A stretch of DNA of 39,056 nt from Rhizoclosmatium globosum (taxonomy: Eukaryota > Chytridiomycota > Chytridiomycetes > Chytridiales > Chytriomycetaceae). The stretch spans positions 1 to 39,056 of the forward strand of contig MCGO01000289.1 in NCBI GenBank assembly GCA_002104985.1, read 5' to 3'. The notes under the pieces are model-generated. The model was not told the DNA's origin. It was given only the letters and a program-made list of their open reading frames with translations, and searched no databases. Position 1 is the stretch's first letter, and each line of letters opens with the position of its first letter. Shown here piece by piece: positions 10,649 to 20,328 of the stretch. A program made the position numbers and the translations under genes.

Positions 10649-12324
10649 ATGCCAGGCGTAAAGTTGCGAGCCAACGCCGGCAAGGCCAAGGCGGATGACG
10701 ACATTTTCCTCCCAGACGACGCCAAGGGTGAATTGATCAAGACAGCCAACGAGAAGACCGACCACCAAGCCGGAAAGACCTGGGGCCGCGCGAGAGGTTT
10801 GTCACCAAAATGATCTGTTCTGGTTCCAAAGGAAAGCTGACGAGAAGATGTTCAGATGTCGGTTTCTGGAGTGTGCTCAACTGTTTCGTTATTATGGCAA
10901 CATGTCCGTTCCTTGTCATCTACTTCTGGCACGCCTGTGATGCCCACAAGTGTGACTTGATTGCACCATTGAACCCGCTTCTCAATGCTCCCCAATTGAA
11001 TGCCGAAGTTGTGCTTAACTGGTTCCTTGGTTGTTTCCCAGTGCCAACACAAGGTTTGTTTGCAGTTTTTGGGGCACTCATTCAAAGGAACTGAACTCTG
11101 ATCGAAATCGATATTATAGAGGGTTTCGCTTTGTTCTTTGGATGGTTGCTGTTCCAGGCTGCATTGTACACCTTCTTGCCAGGTCCAGTTGGATATGGTC
11201 AAATGACCCCAGCTGGTTTCGTTCTCCCATACATTGTAAGCTACATCCCGTCCAACAATATATATGCCAACTATCGAATAGGTGAACGGAATGAATGCAT
11301 GGATCGTCACCCACATCATTTTCTTTGGAGCGTCTCTTGGACTTGGACTTTTCCCTGCCTCCATCGTTCACGACAACTGGGGTGCTCTCCTCGTTGCCGC
11401 AAACGTTTACGGATACTTCTTGACTGCGTTCTCTTTCGTCAAGGCTCACCTCTTCCCATCTCACCCAGCTGACCGAAAGTTCTCATCCTCAGTCATTTAC
11501 GATTTGTTCTTTGGTATTGAATTCAACCCCCGTTTCGGAAAGCTCTTTGATTTCAAGTTGTTCCACAACGGACGTCCAGGAATTGTTGCTTGGACTTTGA
11601 TTAACGGAAGTTTCGCTGTTGCTCAATACCAGAAGATTGGCTATGTCACCAACAGTATGTGGTTGTTGCAGTTGTTGCACGCCATGTACGTTCTTGATTT
11701 CTTCTACAACGAGGACTGGTACTTGAGAACCATTGATATCTGTCACGACCACTTTGGTTTCTGTGAGTTAATTCTACATTCGCTACTTGAATTTATTAAA
11801 ACTTGATAGACCTTGCCTGGGGAGACTCTGTCTGGTTGCCATTCATGTACACCCTTCAATCCCACTACTTGGTCCGCAACCCAGTTGATCTTTCCCTCCC
11901 TTACTTCTTGACTGTTACCGCCCTCGGATTCTTTGGATACTACATTTTCCGTTCGGTCAATGACCAAAAGAACGAAGTCCGTAGAACCGATGGAAAATGC
12001 TTGATCTGGGGAAAGCCTGCCAAGGTCATCCGTACCGAATTCCTCACCTCGGATGGAAAGGTCCACAAGTCTCTTTTACTCGCCAGTGGTTTCTGGGGTG
12101 TTGCCAGACACTTCAACTACTTTGGAGATCTCTGTATTTCGTTGGCTTTCTGTATGACCTGTGGATTTGACCACGTCTTGCCATACTTTTACGTCATCTA
12201 CATGTTCATTCTGCTGATGGGTCGTATCGAGCGTGATCACCACAGATGTGCTGGAAAATACGGAAAGTACTGGGTGGAGTATGAGAAACTTGTGCCATAC
12301 AAGTTGTTCCCATACATTTACTAG
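10649..12324 (+). CDS. DHCR7: 7-dehydrocholesterol reductase (delta7-sterol reductase)
   Basis: Reduces the C7-C8 double bond of sterols with NADPH in the endoplasmic reticulum membrane, giving delta5-sterols such as cholesterol rather than the delta5,7-diene retained in ergosterol. Five exons: 10649-10796, 10856-11053, 11120-11235, 11282-11762 and 11810-12324; 485 aa against about 475 for the animal enzyme. Spliced junctions restore family residues exactly, for example [15 protein letters not shown] across intron 4. Conserved blocks include [30 protein letters not shown], the [12 protein letters not shown] block, [33 protein letters not shown] and the C-terminal [15 protein letters not shown]. 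The ICHDHFG and RRTDG-x-CLIWG blocks match DHCR7 better than the related ERG4 and ERG24 reductases. Multiple transmembrane helices are evident. The methyltransferase-like gene follows 63 bp downstream on the same strand. Confidence 0.92.
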
Positions 12325-12387
12325 ATGATTAGTGTATTTGTTTCATTTTGCGAATAAATGTTTTGGCGCGACACGAAGATCTGCAAA

Positions 12388-13449
12388 ATGAATCTGGAAG
12401 CAACCCCAACTCCCCGCTCTTCCTGGCTCCCAAGGAAGAGGCTACGACTTCCAAAAATACACACGAACCCATATTTCCCACCGATTCTTCATGATAAGGT
12501 GGCGGAAACCTTGGCTCTCTTCTGGACATTTCCTCAAATTCCACTATTATCACATCTTGTTGGCCATAGCCCGCCACCAATCCTAATTGCTAACACACTC
12601 TTTGAATATACTCTCGTCCCTCAAACAACATCTTTCGGGAAAAGACCACAATTCTTGGATCTGTGCACAGGAGCAGAAAGCGCATCCGTTGCAGTTGAGG
12701 TTACTAATCAACTGGAAGCCCGATTCTCAAAAAAAGTTCTTGTGACTCTGAGCCACGTGGATCCAGCCAACATCCAAGGATTTGAAGAAAATCATGTTGA
12801 ATCTGTACGCGTTTCGGCTCGTGGCGTTGATCCTGGGGAAGTCCCAAGGGACATGAAAGGAGCCATTCGATTGCTGATTGGAAAATTGCACGAAATGGAG
12901 GACCGAGCTATATTTCGAATATTAAGGGACTGTGTGGAGAAAAGGAGTGCGATTGTGGCGATTGAGTTTCATGACAGAACAGTCGTGTCAGTTTGGTTTT
13001 GGGCTTTTGTGGTTCCTTTCCTGGCTGTTCCTTTCACAATCTTATTTGGAAAGAAGAGGCTTATGATTTGGAACTTGATTTTGCTGAGCTTGGCTCTTCC
13101 TTGGCTCGTGTGGGACGGTATTGTGTCGTGCCTGGGAGCGGTTAATATAGAAGAACTCAAGGATCTACTAGATGATATCCCAGAAGCTCATATGCATATT
13201 ACTTGGACTTGGAAACGCGTGGGGTTAATATCTCTCAATGATGGAGTGCTAGGGTGGTTTTTCTTCACTCGATGGATGGTAGAGCGGCTGGATTCCTTGC
13301 TCGCTGTGACAATGCTGATAGGAGTGCCCAAACTGAAGCAGAAACAAGGTGAATATAATGCAATTGATCTTATGATGGAGCGTAGAAGAGAGTGTTTTGG
13401 ATTGGTGTCACTGATATTCCTGTTTCTCTACTCCAAAGGCTGGCTTTAA
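12388..13449 (+). CDS. SAM-dependent methyltransferase-like membrane protein
   Basis: Single-exon gene of 353 residues from the ATG at 12388 (an in-frame ATG at 12358 would add 10). It resembles a family of class I methyltransferase-like proteins common in bacteria, with a glycine-rich motif I near FLDLCTGAES (residues about 91-100), a SHVDPANIQ second-strand region, and a late segment RAIFRILRDCVEKRSAIVAIEF. Downstream are two hydrophobic helices (about residues 200-222 and 226-248) around FGKKRLMIWNLILLSLALPW, then the family signature WDGIVSCLGAVNIEELKDLL, a TWTWKRVG stretch and a final TMLIGVPK. Motif I has a single Gly where active enzymes usually have two or three, so catalysis is uncertain. 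It ends 59 bp from the convergent uS3m-like gene. The substrate cannot be inferred; its position after DHCR7 is suggestive only. Confidence 0.6.
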   Translation: MNLEATPTPRSSWLPRKRLRLPKIHTNPYFPPILHDKVAETLALFWTFPQIPLLSHLVGHSPPPILIANTLFEYTLVPQTTSFGKRPQFLDLCTGAESASVAVEVTNQLEARFSKKVLVTLSHVDPANIQGFEENHVESVRVSARGVDPGEVPRDMKGAIRLLIGKLHEMEDRAIFRILRDCVEKRSAIVAIEFHDRTVVSVWFWAFVVPFLAVPFTILFGKKRLMIWNLILLSLALPWLVWDGIVSCLGAVNIEELKDLLDDIPEAHMHITWTWKRVGLISLNDGVLGWFFFTRWMVERLDSLLAVTMLIGVPKLKQKQGEYNAIDLMMERRRECFGLVSLIFLFLYSKGWL

Positions 13450-13508
13450 AGACGACAGAACTGCATGATACCGAAACAATAAAGAGCGCATTGCATTTAT
13501 TTGCAGAT

Positions 13509-14122
13509 TTATTCGTAGGCGACCCATGCCTTGACACCAGTAGCACCTTTCTTGTTGAAGAAGCTAGCCTTTCCAAAATCCAGCATCGAATTGTGTGAAT
13601 CATTTGAGCCCAGCTTTCCATAGTGCACAATCTTTCTGTTTGATCGAGTACCCATCTTTCCGTTGACTTCGATTCTGAATCCGAGCACCTTCCCAACTGG
13701 CGACTGCGACGCCGCCTGCTGAGACGGAGCCAAGACGTGTCTCCGCAGCACGTGTGGGATAGGCACGTCGGCGAGTTGCGGCTTGTCATCGGCTTTTGCG
13801 GCGGTCGGGCCGGCGACGCCAAGCCGGGCGTCCAAGGCGGCGCGCATCAGAGCCGCCTGGGCTGGCGCACGGGCACTCGCGGCGAAAAGATCGGACCGAC
13901 GCCGCGATTCAAAGTCCGACACTCGTTCGGCGCCGACGATCGTTGGAAATGGTGAAGTGACGAGGAGGTGGTGGTTGAGCATCGGCGGCGCCTTGGCCTG
14001 TGCGATAGATAGCTGCTTAGTGCACATCAAATACTCGGCCAGATGCTTACTGTTGGGGCCTGCGCTGATATGCGGGCCATTTCCCGCACAAAGTTGACGT
14101 AGTGGTTTGCGTTGGTGGTCAT
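13509..14122 (-). CDS. probable mitochondrial small-subunit ribosomal protein uS3m
   Basis: Two-exon model: ATG at 14122 (MTTNANHYVNFVREMARISA), a short 38-nt intron (gtaagc...taagcag), then LSIAQAKAPPML and onward to a stop at 13509-13511; about 190 aa. The C-terminal 60 residues (VLGFRIEVNGKMGTRS, VHYGKL, then GATGVKAWVAY) align by eye with the uS3 C-terminal domain of bacterial ribosomes (G-I-K-V-x-V-x-G-R-L-G-G, then Y-G-x-I-G-V-K-V-W-I). A nuclear gene for mitochondrial uS3 would fit a fungus lacking rps3 in its mitochondrial genome. The middle (about 13680-14060) is Ala/Arg-rich and markedly more GC-rich than its neighbours. An acceptor-like ttcttcag just before the ATG leaves room for a further 5' exon carrying a targeting sequence. 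Confidence 0.5.
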
Positions 14123-14279
14123 CTCTTTGAACTGAAGAAAAAAGGGCAAACAAAATGAATAACTGTAGAACTATTGATATGAGGTTAATTGTCGTATCTT
14201 TCAAAAGGAGATACGACGAGAGAGAAAGATGTAAATGATGATGAGGGAGTAAATGAAGAGAAATAAGGAAGAAGGAAGA

Positions 14280-16143
14280 CTAGACAGACACAACAACAAC
14301 GTTGCTATATGGGCCAGTTCCGAACTCGTTCACACCGCGAACACGATATGAAAACACATTTCCGGCACTGAGTTGATCAGACAGCATTGGAATTCCACTT
14401 GCAACAGCATCCGAAATACCGCTATAAAGCACGTGAAAATCATTAGTCCCATTTCCTGCAGCTCGTTCGACAATGTAATTTCGTGCACCAGTGCTTCCCC
14501 TCCATTTAAAGTTCACTTCAAACATTTTCCCAGCACTACTGGAGTTTAAAAAGTTATCGGGAGGGAATAAAACAGGTTCACCCACGGGCGGTTTTTGATA
14601 ATACCGCATGTCCTTCGGAGCTCCATTATTATCCGCATAATTCTTTATGAGGTCAACAACTGCTCGCTCATCATTTCCAAAACCAGTTTTCATGAATTCG
14701 CCAGGTATTGTTTTGTTTACATCAAAACCTGGAAGGTGGTAAGACTGTGAATCACCTTCTTCAATGTGATTCCAGAATCCACCATTTCGACTATGAAACC
14801 GGAAACTCCAAAGCAGAGCTCCAAGAGCTTGGGAAGAATTGACTGCAACTAAAAGTTCTTGAAGATCTTTCAGAGGTGAGAGTCCAAACTCGCCAACATA
14901 AAATAGTTTCTTGTTTTGAGTGACAATGAGATCGTGGTCAGCAATAAATTGAGAAGCGTAACTTCCTGGACCAAGAGTCGTGCCAAAATGTAATGCAGCA
15001 GCTGCTGAGAACGTGGCGATTGTGAAAACTAAAAGCAATGAAAAAGTTGCTATGGCCCACAACTTTCTGGATACCTCTCGCTTCCCACCCTTTGAGTAGG
15101 AAGCAACATAAGAGAATAACGTCTTTTTCTCAGTCTTGATCCCAAACCAAGATGGCTTGAAAATAGAGAGCACCATCGCAACGAAGAAGGAGACACCCAA
15201 AACTAAACAAGCGATGGATCCGGCCAGAGAAATAGATTTCCATGTGCCCAAAGAAGCAAGTTGCTCATCTGAGAGTTGGTAGTAATGTCCAGTGAACCCA
15301 TCAATCAAAGGATCACGAATCACGTCCGCGTTCCATCCATACTTGGAATCAGATCCATCAATCACATACTGTTTCACATTCAACCCATGTTTCAAAAGCT
15401 TGGCCAATCCGAGGGTCCAGACCGAAGGAACTTTGTTGTCTGAAGATGACTTGAAAGCCAATTCATTCCCAGTTTCCCAGGCATATATGGCTGGGTCATT
15501 ACGATATTGAATGCCCGAAACCGTGTTGTTTCTGGTGACAACGTATCGAACAACGGCCATAAAATTAGAGATCACAGTTGGATCGGTGTAGAAACGGTCA
15601 GCCGTGAGGTAATGCATTTCTGCGAACACTGGAACACCACCCCACCTGATATCACTCTTGTTAGCATCTCTATGCTTATCAATACACAGAACGTTACCAA
15701 TCTGCTTGATCAATGAAAGGAAATATGATTTTGACGCCCAAGTCGCCTGCGGACGATATGGCCTGATCCAGTGCCTTGAACAATTCATCATTGGCATACA
15801 GATTGGGGTTCCCAGTTCCTGGGATCCGCGTCCAATTTCCTTCTGAATAAGGACTACTTGTGATGTGGGCCATACCAAAACCAATTGCCAAGGGGTAGAT
15901 TCGTGTAATTGGGCAACCCGCCTGAAGCAGTGATATAAGGGCGTCGTTGACCTCGAACTGAGTTGGTATGGCCCAAGGCACGGCGTCTTCAATGAGGTGC
16001 AGATTTGGCGTGTTAAAGCCAAAGAACTTTGGTGCTGATAGAGAATTGCTCTGAGACATTTGGCGAGAAATTTGTGAATGGTGTTCTGCGTCCCGTCCAA
16101 GCCAAAGGGATGTCCGATCTCTCGATCTCCAGTTCTGCCACAT
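14280..16143 (-). CDS. GH5-like beta-mannanase-type glycosidase with internal membrane hairpin (paralogue A)
   Basis: Two exons, 16143-15698 and 15645-14280 (52-nt intron with a gctaac branch site), encoding 603 aa. The fold resembles GH5 endo-mannanase-type hydrolases: KFFGFNTPNLHLIED near the start, WGGVP after the splice, AIYAWETGNEL carrying the acid/base Glu, and KLFYVGEFGL carrying the nucleophile Glu. Between those catalytic residues, directly after DGFTGHYYQL, sits an insertion of about 110 residues with two hydrophobic helices (nt about 15233-15159 and 15062-14985) joined by a basic loop rich in Lys and Arg. A C-terminal Fn3-like domain (WRGSTGARNYIVERA ... SYRVRGVNEFGTGPYSNV) follows. 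There is no cleavable signal peptide. By the positive-inside rule the basic loop is cytoplasmic, placing both catalytic halves outside or in the lumen. It is a tandem paralogue of the gene 41 bp upstream. Confidence 0.72.
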
Positions 16144-16184
16144 TTTCTAAAAATTAAGATTGTATTTTTTGAAGGAATAGATCA

Positions 16185-18122
16185 TCAAAACGCTGTTACT
16201 ACACTACTATAAGGTCCATAGCCATACTCATTCAGCCCGCGGACACGATAACTGAAAGGGACTGCTCTAACTTGATCAACCAACATGGTTTGCCCACTAG
16301 CAACGGCATCTACGACTCCACTATATACCGCCACAAAGTTAGTCTCATTACTTGGAATTTCGATTATAGATGGATCGCTGACAGCGCGCTCTATAATATA
16401 ACTCCGAGCTCCAGTACTTCCTCTCCATGTTAAGCTCACGAAAGCCACAGCTTCTCCATTTATGATGGATTTTGTCACATTTGGTGGAAACAGAATGGGA
16501 TCGCCCACTGGCGGCTTTTGGTAGTACTGAGAGCTCTTTGATGCACCATTTCCTGCTGCATATGACTTCATCAAGTCGACGACCGCAAGTTCGTCATCAC
16601 CAAAACCAGTTGACGCGATGCCAACAGCAGTAGTTCTATTGACAGCAAATCCCGGGAGATGAAATGATTGTACACCCCCGCCTTCATCGTGGTTCCAGAA
16701 CCCACCATTTCGGCTGTGGAATCGCAAACTCCAAACAAGCGCCCCAAGCGCTTGAGATGCGTTGACAGCTGCCAGTAGGTTTTGGTAATCGCTGAGAGAA
16801 GAAAGTCCGAATTCTCCCACATAGAATAGCTTTTTGTATTGCTTGACAATGAGGTCGTGGTCCACATTGAATCGATCGGCGTATTTGACTCGAAAGAGGC
16901 CAAGCCAGATGAAAACGGATGCTAGAGCAAAGAATGCAATGAAACCAAAGACGAGCAGCGAACAAATGGCAATTGCACGTTTTTTAGCAGAAACCAAAGC
17001 CATATCGAATTTGCCCTATATTATAGTCAAAGAGAGTCACAGCCAAGACTTTCGTTTTTACCTGATTGCTTGGACCTTTAACAGACCCCAAGAGCGCACA
17101 TAAATTCTTCCCATCAGATTTAATACGAAACAGCGAGGGCTTGATGCAAAAGACGATGGACAGGATAAAGCACAGTGCACTCAGAATGAAGAAAATGATA
17201 GTCCCAGCAGGGGAAACAGAGTTGGAAATACTTGACGCAATCAAGAACTTTGCCGGCAGTTGATAATAGTGTCCGGTAAATCCATCAATACTAGGCTCAT
17301 TTAGAACTTCAGTGTCCCATCCATACAAAGAATACGACCCATCGATAACATATTGCTTGACATTGAGTACGTTTTTGAGGAGTTTCGTCAACGACGTCGT
17401 CCATTGAGCTGGAACACGGCCTCCACCCATAGACAGCTCGTTCCCGGTTTCCCACGCAAATATAGCAGAATCGTTGCGATACTGAATGCCTGATACAGTG
17501 TTGTTTCTCTTGGCAACGTACTCCACAACGGCGAAAAAGTTTGCAGACGTGTGAGAGTCGGTATAAAACTCATCAGTTGTTACTTGGTGCATAGATGCAA
17601 ATGCAGGCACTCCTCCCCACCTAGTGATGGACAGGTTACTTCCGCCAAAGCATACTAGTTCTTCACTCACCAATCCCACTGGTCAATCAGGGGAACAATG
17701 ATCTGAACACCCAAGTTCCCAGCCGCTGCGAGGACGTTGTCCAAAGCCACAAATAGCTCTTCGTTTGCAAAGAGGGTTGGATTGCTGGTTCCAGCGATTG
17801 GTTTCCAGCTGAAGGCTGAATTCACCGGATTGCTGGTAATGTGGACAGTGTCTCTTGAAGGTCCTATGGCAAGGGTATAGATTCGGGTGACTGAGGATCC
17901 AGCTTGAAGGACTGAAACGAGGCCATCGTTCACTTCGAACGACGTTGGAGTGACCCATGGGACGGTATCTTCAATGAGATGAAGATTCGGCGTATTGAAG
18001 CCGAAGAACTTTGGGCCATACTGGGCAGCCCCAAGTGACATTGTTTTTGGGAACAGGTGAAAGTTTTGAAACAGGTCCGATCTCTCACACTGCCACTTTA
18101 TCCAAATCCATAATTGGCTCAT
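16185..18122 (-). CDS. GH5-like beta-mannanase-type glycosidase with internal membrane hairpin (paralogue B)
   Basis: Three exons, 18122-17671, 17620-17062 and 17015-16185; 613 aa. Same architecture as paralogue A: KFFGFNTPNLHLIEDTVPW, WGGVPAFASMH, AIFAWETGNEL (acid/base Glu), DGFTGHYYQL, the two-helix membrane insertion, then KLFYVGEFGL (nucleophile Glu), HSRNGGFWNH and a C-terminal Fn3-like domain ending YRVRGLNEYGYGPYSSVV. Insert helices are SPAGTIIFFILSALCFILSI and AIAICSLLVFGFIAFFALAS, separated by a basic loop. Intron 1 is at the same Trp codon as in A; intron 2 lies inside the loop between the helices and is absent from A. An upstream ATG region (MSQLWIWIKWQCE) may be a weak N-terminal anchor, or translation may start at the later MSLGAAQ. 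Likely a membrane-bound enzyme acting on wall or substrate polysaccharides; the exact substrate is not shown by sequence. Confidence 0.72.
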
Positions 18123-18249
18123 TAAATATAAGCATTAAGAAACGCAATTTAAATTCTCTTTGTGGCAATCGTTGCCAGTTGGCTAAAGGGTGCTCAAGGA
18201 CAACGTGATAGTCGGATTGTTGGACACCACAAAGATCTTGGAAAGTCAT

Positions 18250-19134
18250 TTATTGGCAGGTTGAATTAGGGCGTGAAAGCGGTGGCTTATTACGTTTTGT
18301 TGAATTTGTTTCCTTCATAGAGTCACCCTCCTCTGCACTCATAATTATTGTAGATACGACTCGCGTATTGAAAAGCTTATATTTCATGATTCCCAATATA
18401 CAGATCAAGATACTCGTTCCTAAACAGATGAGGCTATCCAAAAGAAAGGATACTTTTCGTTCAGCCAACCCTGCTCCTAAAAAGATGACCATAACCAAGA
18501 ACGCCATGCAACAAGCGGCAATGCCATAATGCGCTATTATGTTTAGTTTTGGATTCACGATTCCATCTTGGTATCTCAGAAACAGGATGAAGCAATACAA
18601 CAACACAGAGTCAAACACGACACAAAAGAAACCAATCACCAATGTAGAAATGAAAAACAACTGCGTGAAAGTGTTAATGAAGCTCGGACCCAGATAAGCC
18701 AATGCAGTTCGCATTGTTTGTGAGACAATCTGGGCCAACTGCAGCACAGGAAGAGCCATAACGAATACAACACACATTGCATGAGCCTTTTTCGAAGTTC
18801 GTCGAACTATATCTGAAGCGCGTTCGAAACTAAATCGCACATAGCAGTATTGACCGACAGTAAAGAAGATAATGTTCCAGACAACAGATTGAGTTTCGTC
18901 GCCGTCAATATCAATTTGATGGAAATTGTACGCGCTTGTTGCACCATATCCTGCGATACTGAGGCTTCCAAGCACTATTAAGATTGTGGATCGAGTCATC
19001 CAGTCACCGAGTTTCCCTCGTGCCCAATAGCTGGAGAGCACTAGTATCAATGAAAACAGTGGAATAATCGAGGATATCGCGCTTATTGCCACTGCAGAAG
19101 TATAGTACGCGTGACCAGAGGATGAGGAATTCAT
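18250..19134 (-). CDS. seven-helix membrane protein, possible GPCR-like
   Basis: Intron-free frame of 294 residues from the ATG at 19134 (MNSSSSGHAYYTSAV). Seven hydrophobic segments can be counted: AVAISAISSIIPLFSLILVL, STILIVLGSLSIAGYGATSA, VVWNIIFFTVGQYCYV, AMCVVFVMALPVLQLAQIV, LFFISTLVIGFFCVVF (plus DSVLLYCFILFL), YGIAACCMAFLVMVIFLGAG and LICLGTSILICILGIM. The N-terminus is short, Ser-rich and without a signal peptide; the C-tail is Ser/Thr/Lys/Arg-rich, typical of a cytoplasmic tail. I do not recognise a named family; the topology resembles orphan fungal seven-transmembrane receptors. It lies 128 bp upstream of GH5-B on the same strand. Confidence 0.5.
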   Translation of the reverse strand: MNSSSSGHAYYTSAVAISAISSIIPLFSLILVLSSYWARGKLGDWMTRSTILIVLGSLSIAGYGATSAYNFHQIDIDGDETQSVVWNIIFFTVGQYCYVRFSFERASDIVRRTSKKAHAMCVVFVMALPVLQLAQIVSQTMRTALAYLGPSFINTFTQLFFISTLVIGFFCVVFDSVLLYCFILFLRYQDGIVNPKLNIIAHYGIAACCMAFLVMVIFLGAGLAERKVSFLLDSLICLGTSILICILGIMKYKLFNTRVVSTIIMSAEEGDSMKETNSTKRNKPPLSRPNSTCQ

Positions 19135-19300
19135 GGTTCCAGACAATGAAATTAAAAAAGAATCGCCTCCTTTGCATAATTATCGAACCGTCGTACTTTT
19201 GTCTACTATTTGCAAGACTGAAACTCACATACACATACATAGCTGCCACTTTCGTTACTGCTTTGATTAGCTTTGACGATCCACTTGCGTACACAAAAGC

Positions 19301-19372
19301 TGCACACCCCAGGAATCGAACCTGGATTTGCTCGGCCACAACGAGCTGTACTAACCGTTATACGAGGTATGC
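19301..19372 (-). tRNA. tRNA-His(GTG): tRNA-His (anticodon GTG)
   Basis: The minus strand folds as a complete cloverleaf without intron. The acceptor GCATACC pairs with GGTGTGC (one G-U), the D arm is GTAT/GTAC around aacggttagt, the anticodon arm GCTCG-TTGTGGC-CGAGC carries anticodon GTG, and the T arm is CCAGG-TTCGATT-CCTGG. The discriminator base is A. No pseudogene signs. Confidence 0.92.
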
Positions 19373-19561
19373 CTGGCGTTTGACTTCGACAAACTGTTCT
19401 AGGGAAGTACACTTAACATCAAGTGAAGGAAATTACGGATAAGGTTTCGAATTGGTAAAGCGGAATTTAGAACGTGTGCACTGGGCAGCCGATAGAGAAA
19501 TCGATGGCAGTAGCATTGTTAGAAAAGGTTGTGGAGGAAAAAAAAGGTTTTCGAAGTAAAA

Positions 19562-19634
19562 TGGTTTCTGCGAGGATCGAACTCGCGACCTCTCCCGTGT
19601 GAAGGGAACGTGATAACCACTACACTAAGAAACA
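19562..19634 (-). tRNA. tRNA-Val(CAC): tRNA-Val (anticodon CAC), first acceptor pair mismatched
   Basis: Minus-strand cloverleaf with T8-A9, the D loop GTGTAGTGGTTATCAC typical of eukaryotic tRNA-Val, anticodon arm TTCCC-TTCACAC-GGGAG (anticodon CAC) and T arm GCGAG-TTCGATC-CTCGC. The acceptor stem pairs for six bases (GTTTCT with AGAAAC), but the terminal pair is T1:C72 where G1:C72 is expected. Otherwise intact. Confidence 0.82.
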
Positions 19635-19968
19635 CGATCAGTGATAAAGATCCTGAGATTAGACACCTAATGGAAATTTCCAACAATATAAAAGAATTGT
19701 TTTCCTGTCAAAAGTAAGATTACCGTTTTCGTGTCTGAATGCAAATGATATAGATTCTTCATGGATTGATTGTTGGGGCTATCTGCAGTGATTAGATTGA
19801 AAAGCAGGCTTGGAGATCAAGATAAGGGTATGCAATTAGTCCGCCATCATGGGTTCTCTATGGATTGGAAGGTTTCGTTTGTAGAGTGGATTGTGCACGG
19901 GGATGCTGTGGAGGCTGAGCAAGAAATAGCAGTGGGCTCTTCATAGTTTGCATGATCTAATTATTGGA
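19635..19968. other. intergenic stretch without a recognisable gene
   Basis: About 330 bp between tRNA-Val and the stop of the small minus-strand gene. No ORF with recognisable residues, no tRNA and no repeat was seen. Confidence 0.5.
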
Positions 19969-20245
19969 TTATAATCTGGAATTATCAGTCACCACAACTA
20001 TCAAACCTGATTCAGCTTGATAAACATTGAAAACAGCTGTTTTCAGAGAAGTCGTGTCTGATTTTGATTCATTCGAGTCGATGACAACAGGAACCTTGGC
20101 AGTGGTCGCATCTTGGACTATTTCATTTAGGCTCACTGGTAGAGAGTTGGCATCTGCAGATTCATATGGAACGTCTGTGTTTTTTGATTAGCCCAATTTT
20201 AACATACAGACAAAACATATCAGGCTTAGATTGTTCTCCTCCCAT
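19969..20245 (-). CDS. small putatively N-myristoylated protein, hypothetical
   Basis: Two-exon model, 20245-20212 and 20174-19969, with a 37-nt intron (gtctgt...acacag), giving 79 aa. The N-terminus MGGEQSKPD fits the N-myristoylation pattern (Gly2, Ser6). The rest, for example ANSLPVSLNEIVQDATTAKV and TAVFNVYQAESGLIVVV, is a soluble sequence I do not recognise. The ATG is preceded by a repeat-derived region with conserved splice sites (20331-20474), so the transcript may carry a spliced 5' leader ending at the actcag acceptor near 20270. The splice within the CDS uses a mediocre donor and is the weakest point. Function unknown. Confidence 0.42.
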
Positions 20246-20328
20246 GGTACGGAAAAGCAAGAAAGAAGGTCAATCTGAGTCGATGATTGCCAATTAAACT
20301 ATTGGGTTCAGTATGCATGTGGTTCACT

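Noticed and set aside
13370..13955. Several overlapping frames on both strands around the uS3m-like gene.
   Set aside because: Long open frames are a by-product of high GC here; only one frame carries family-like residues.
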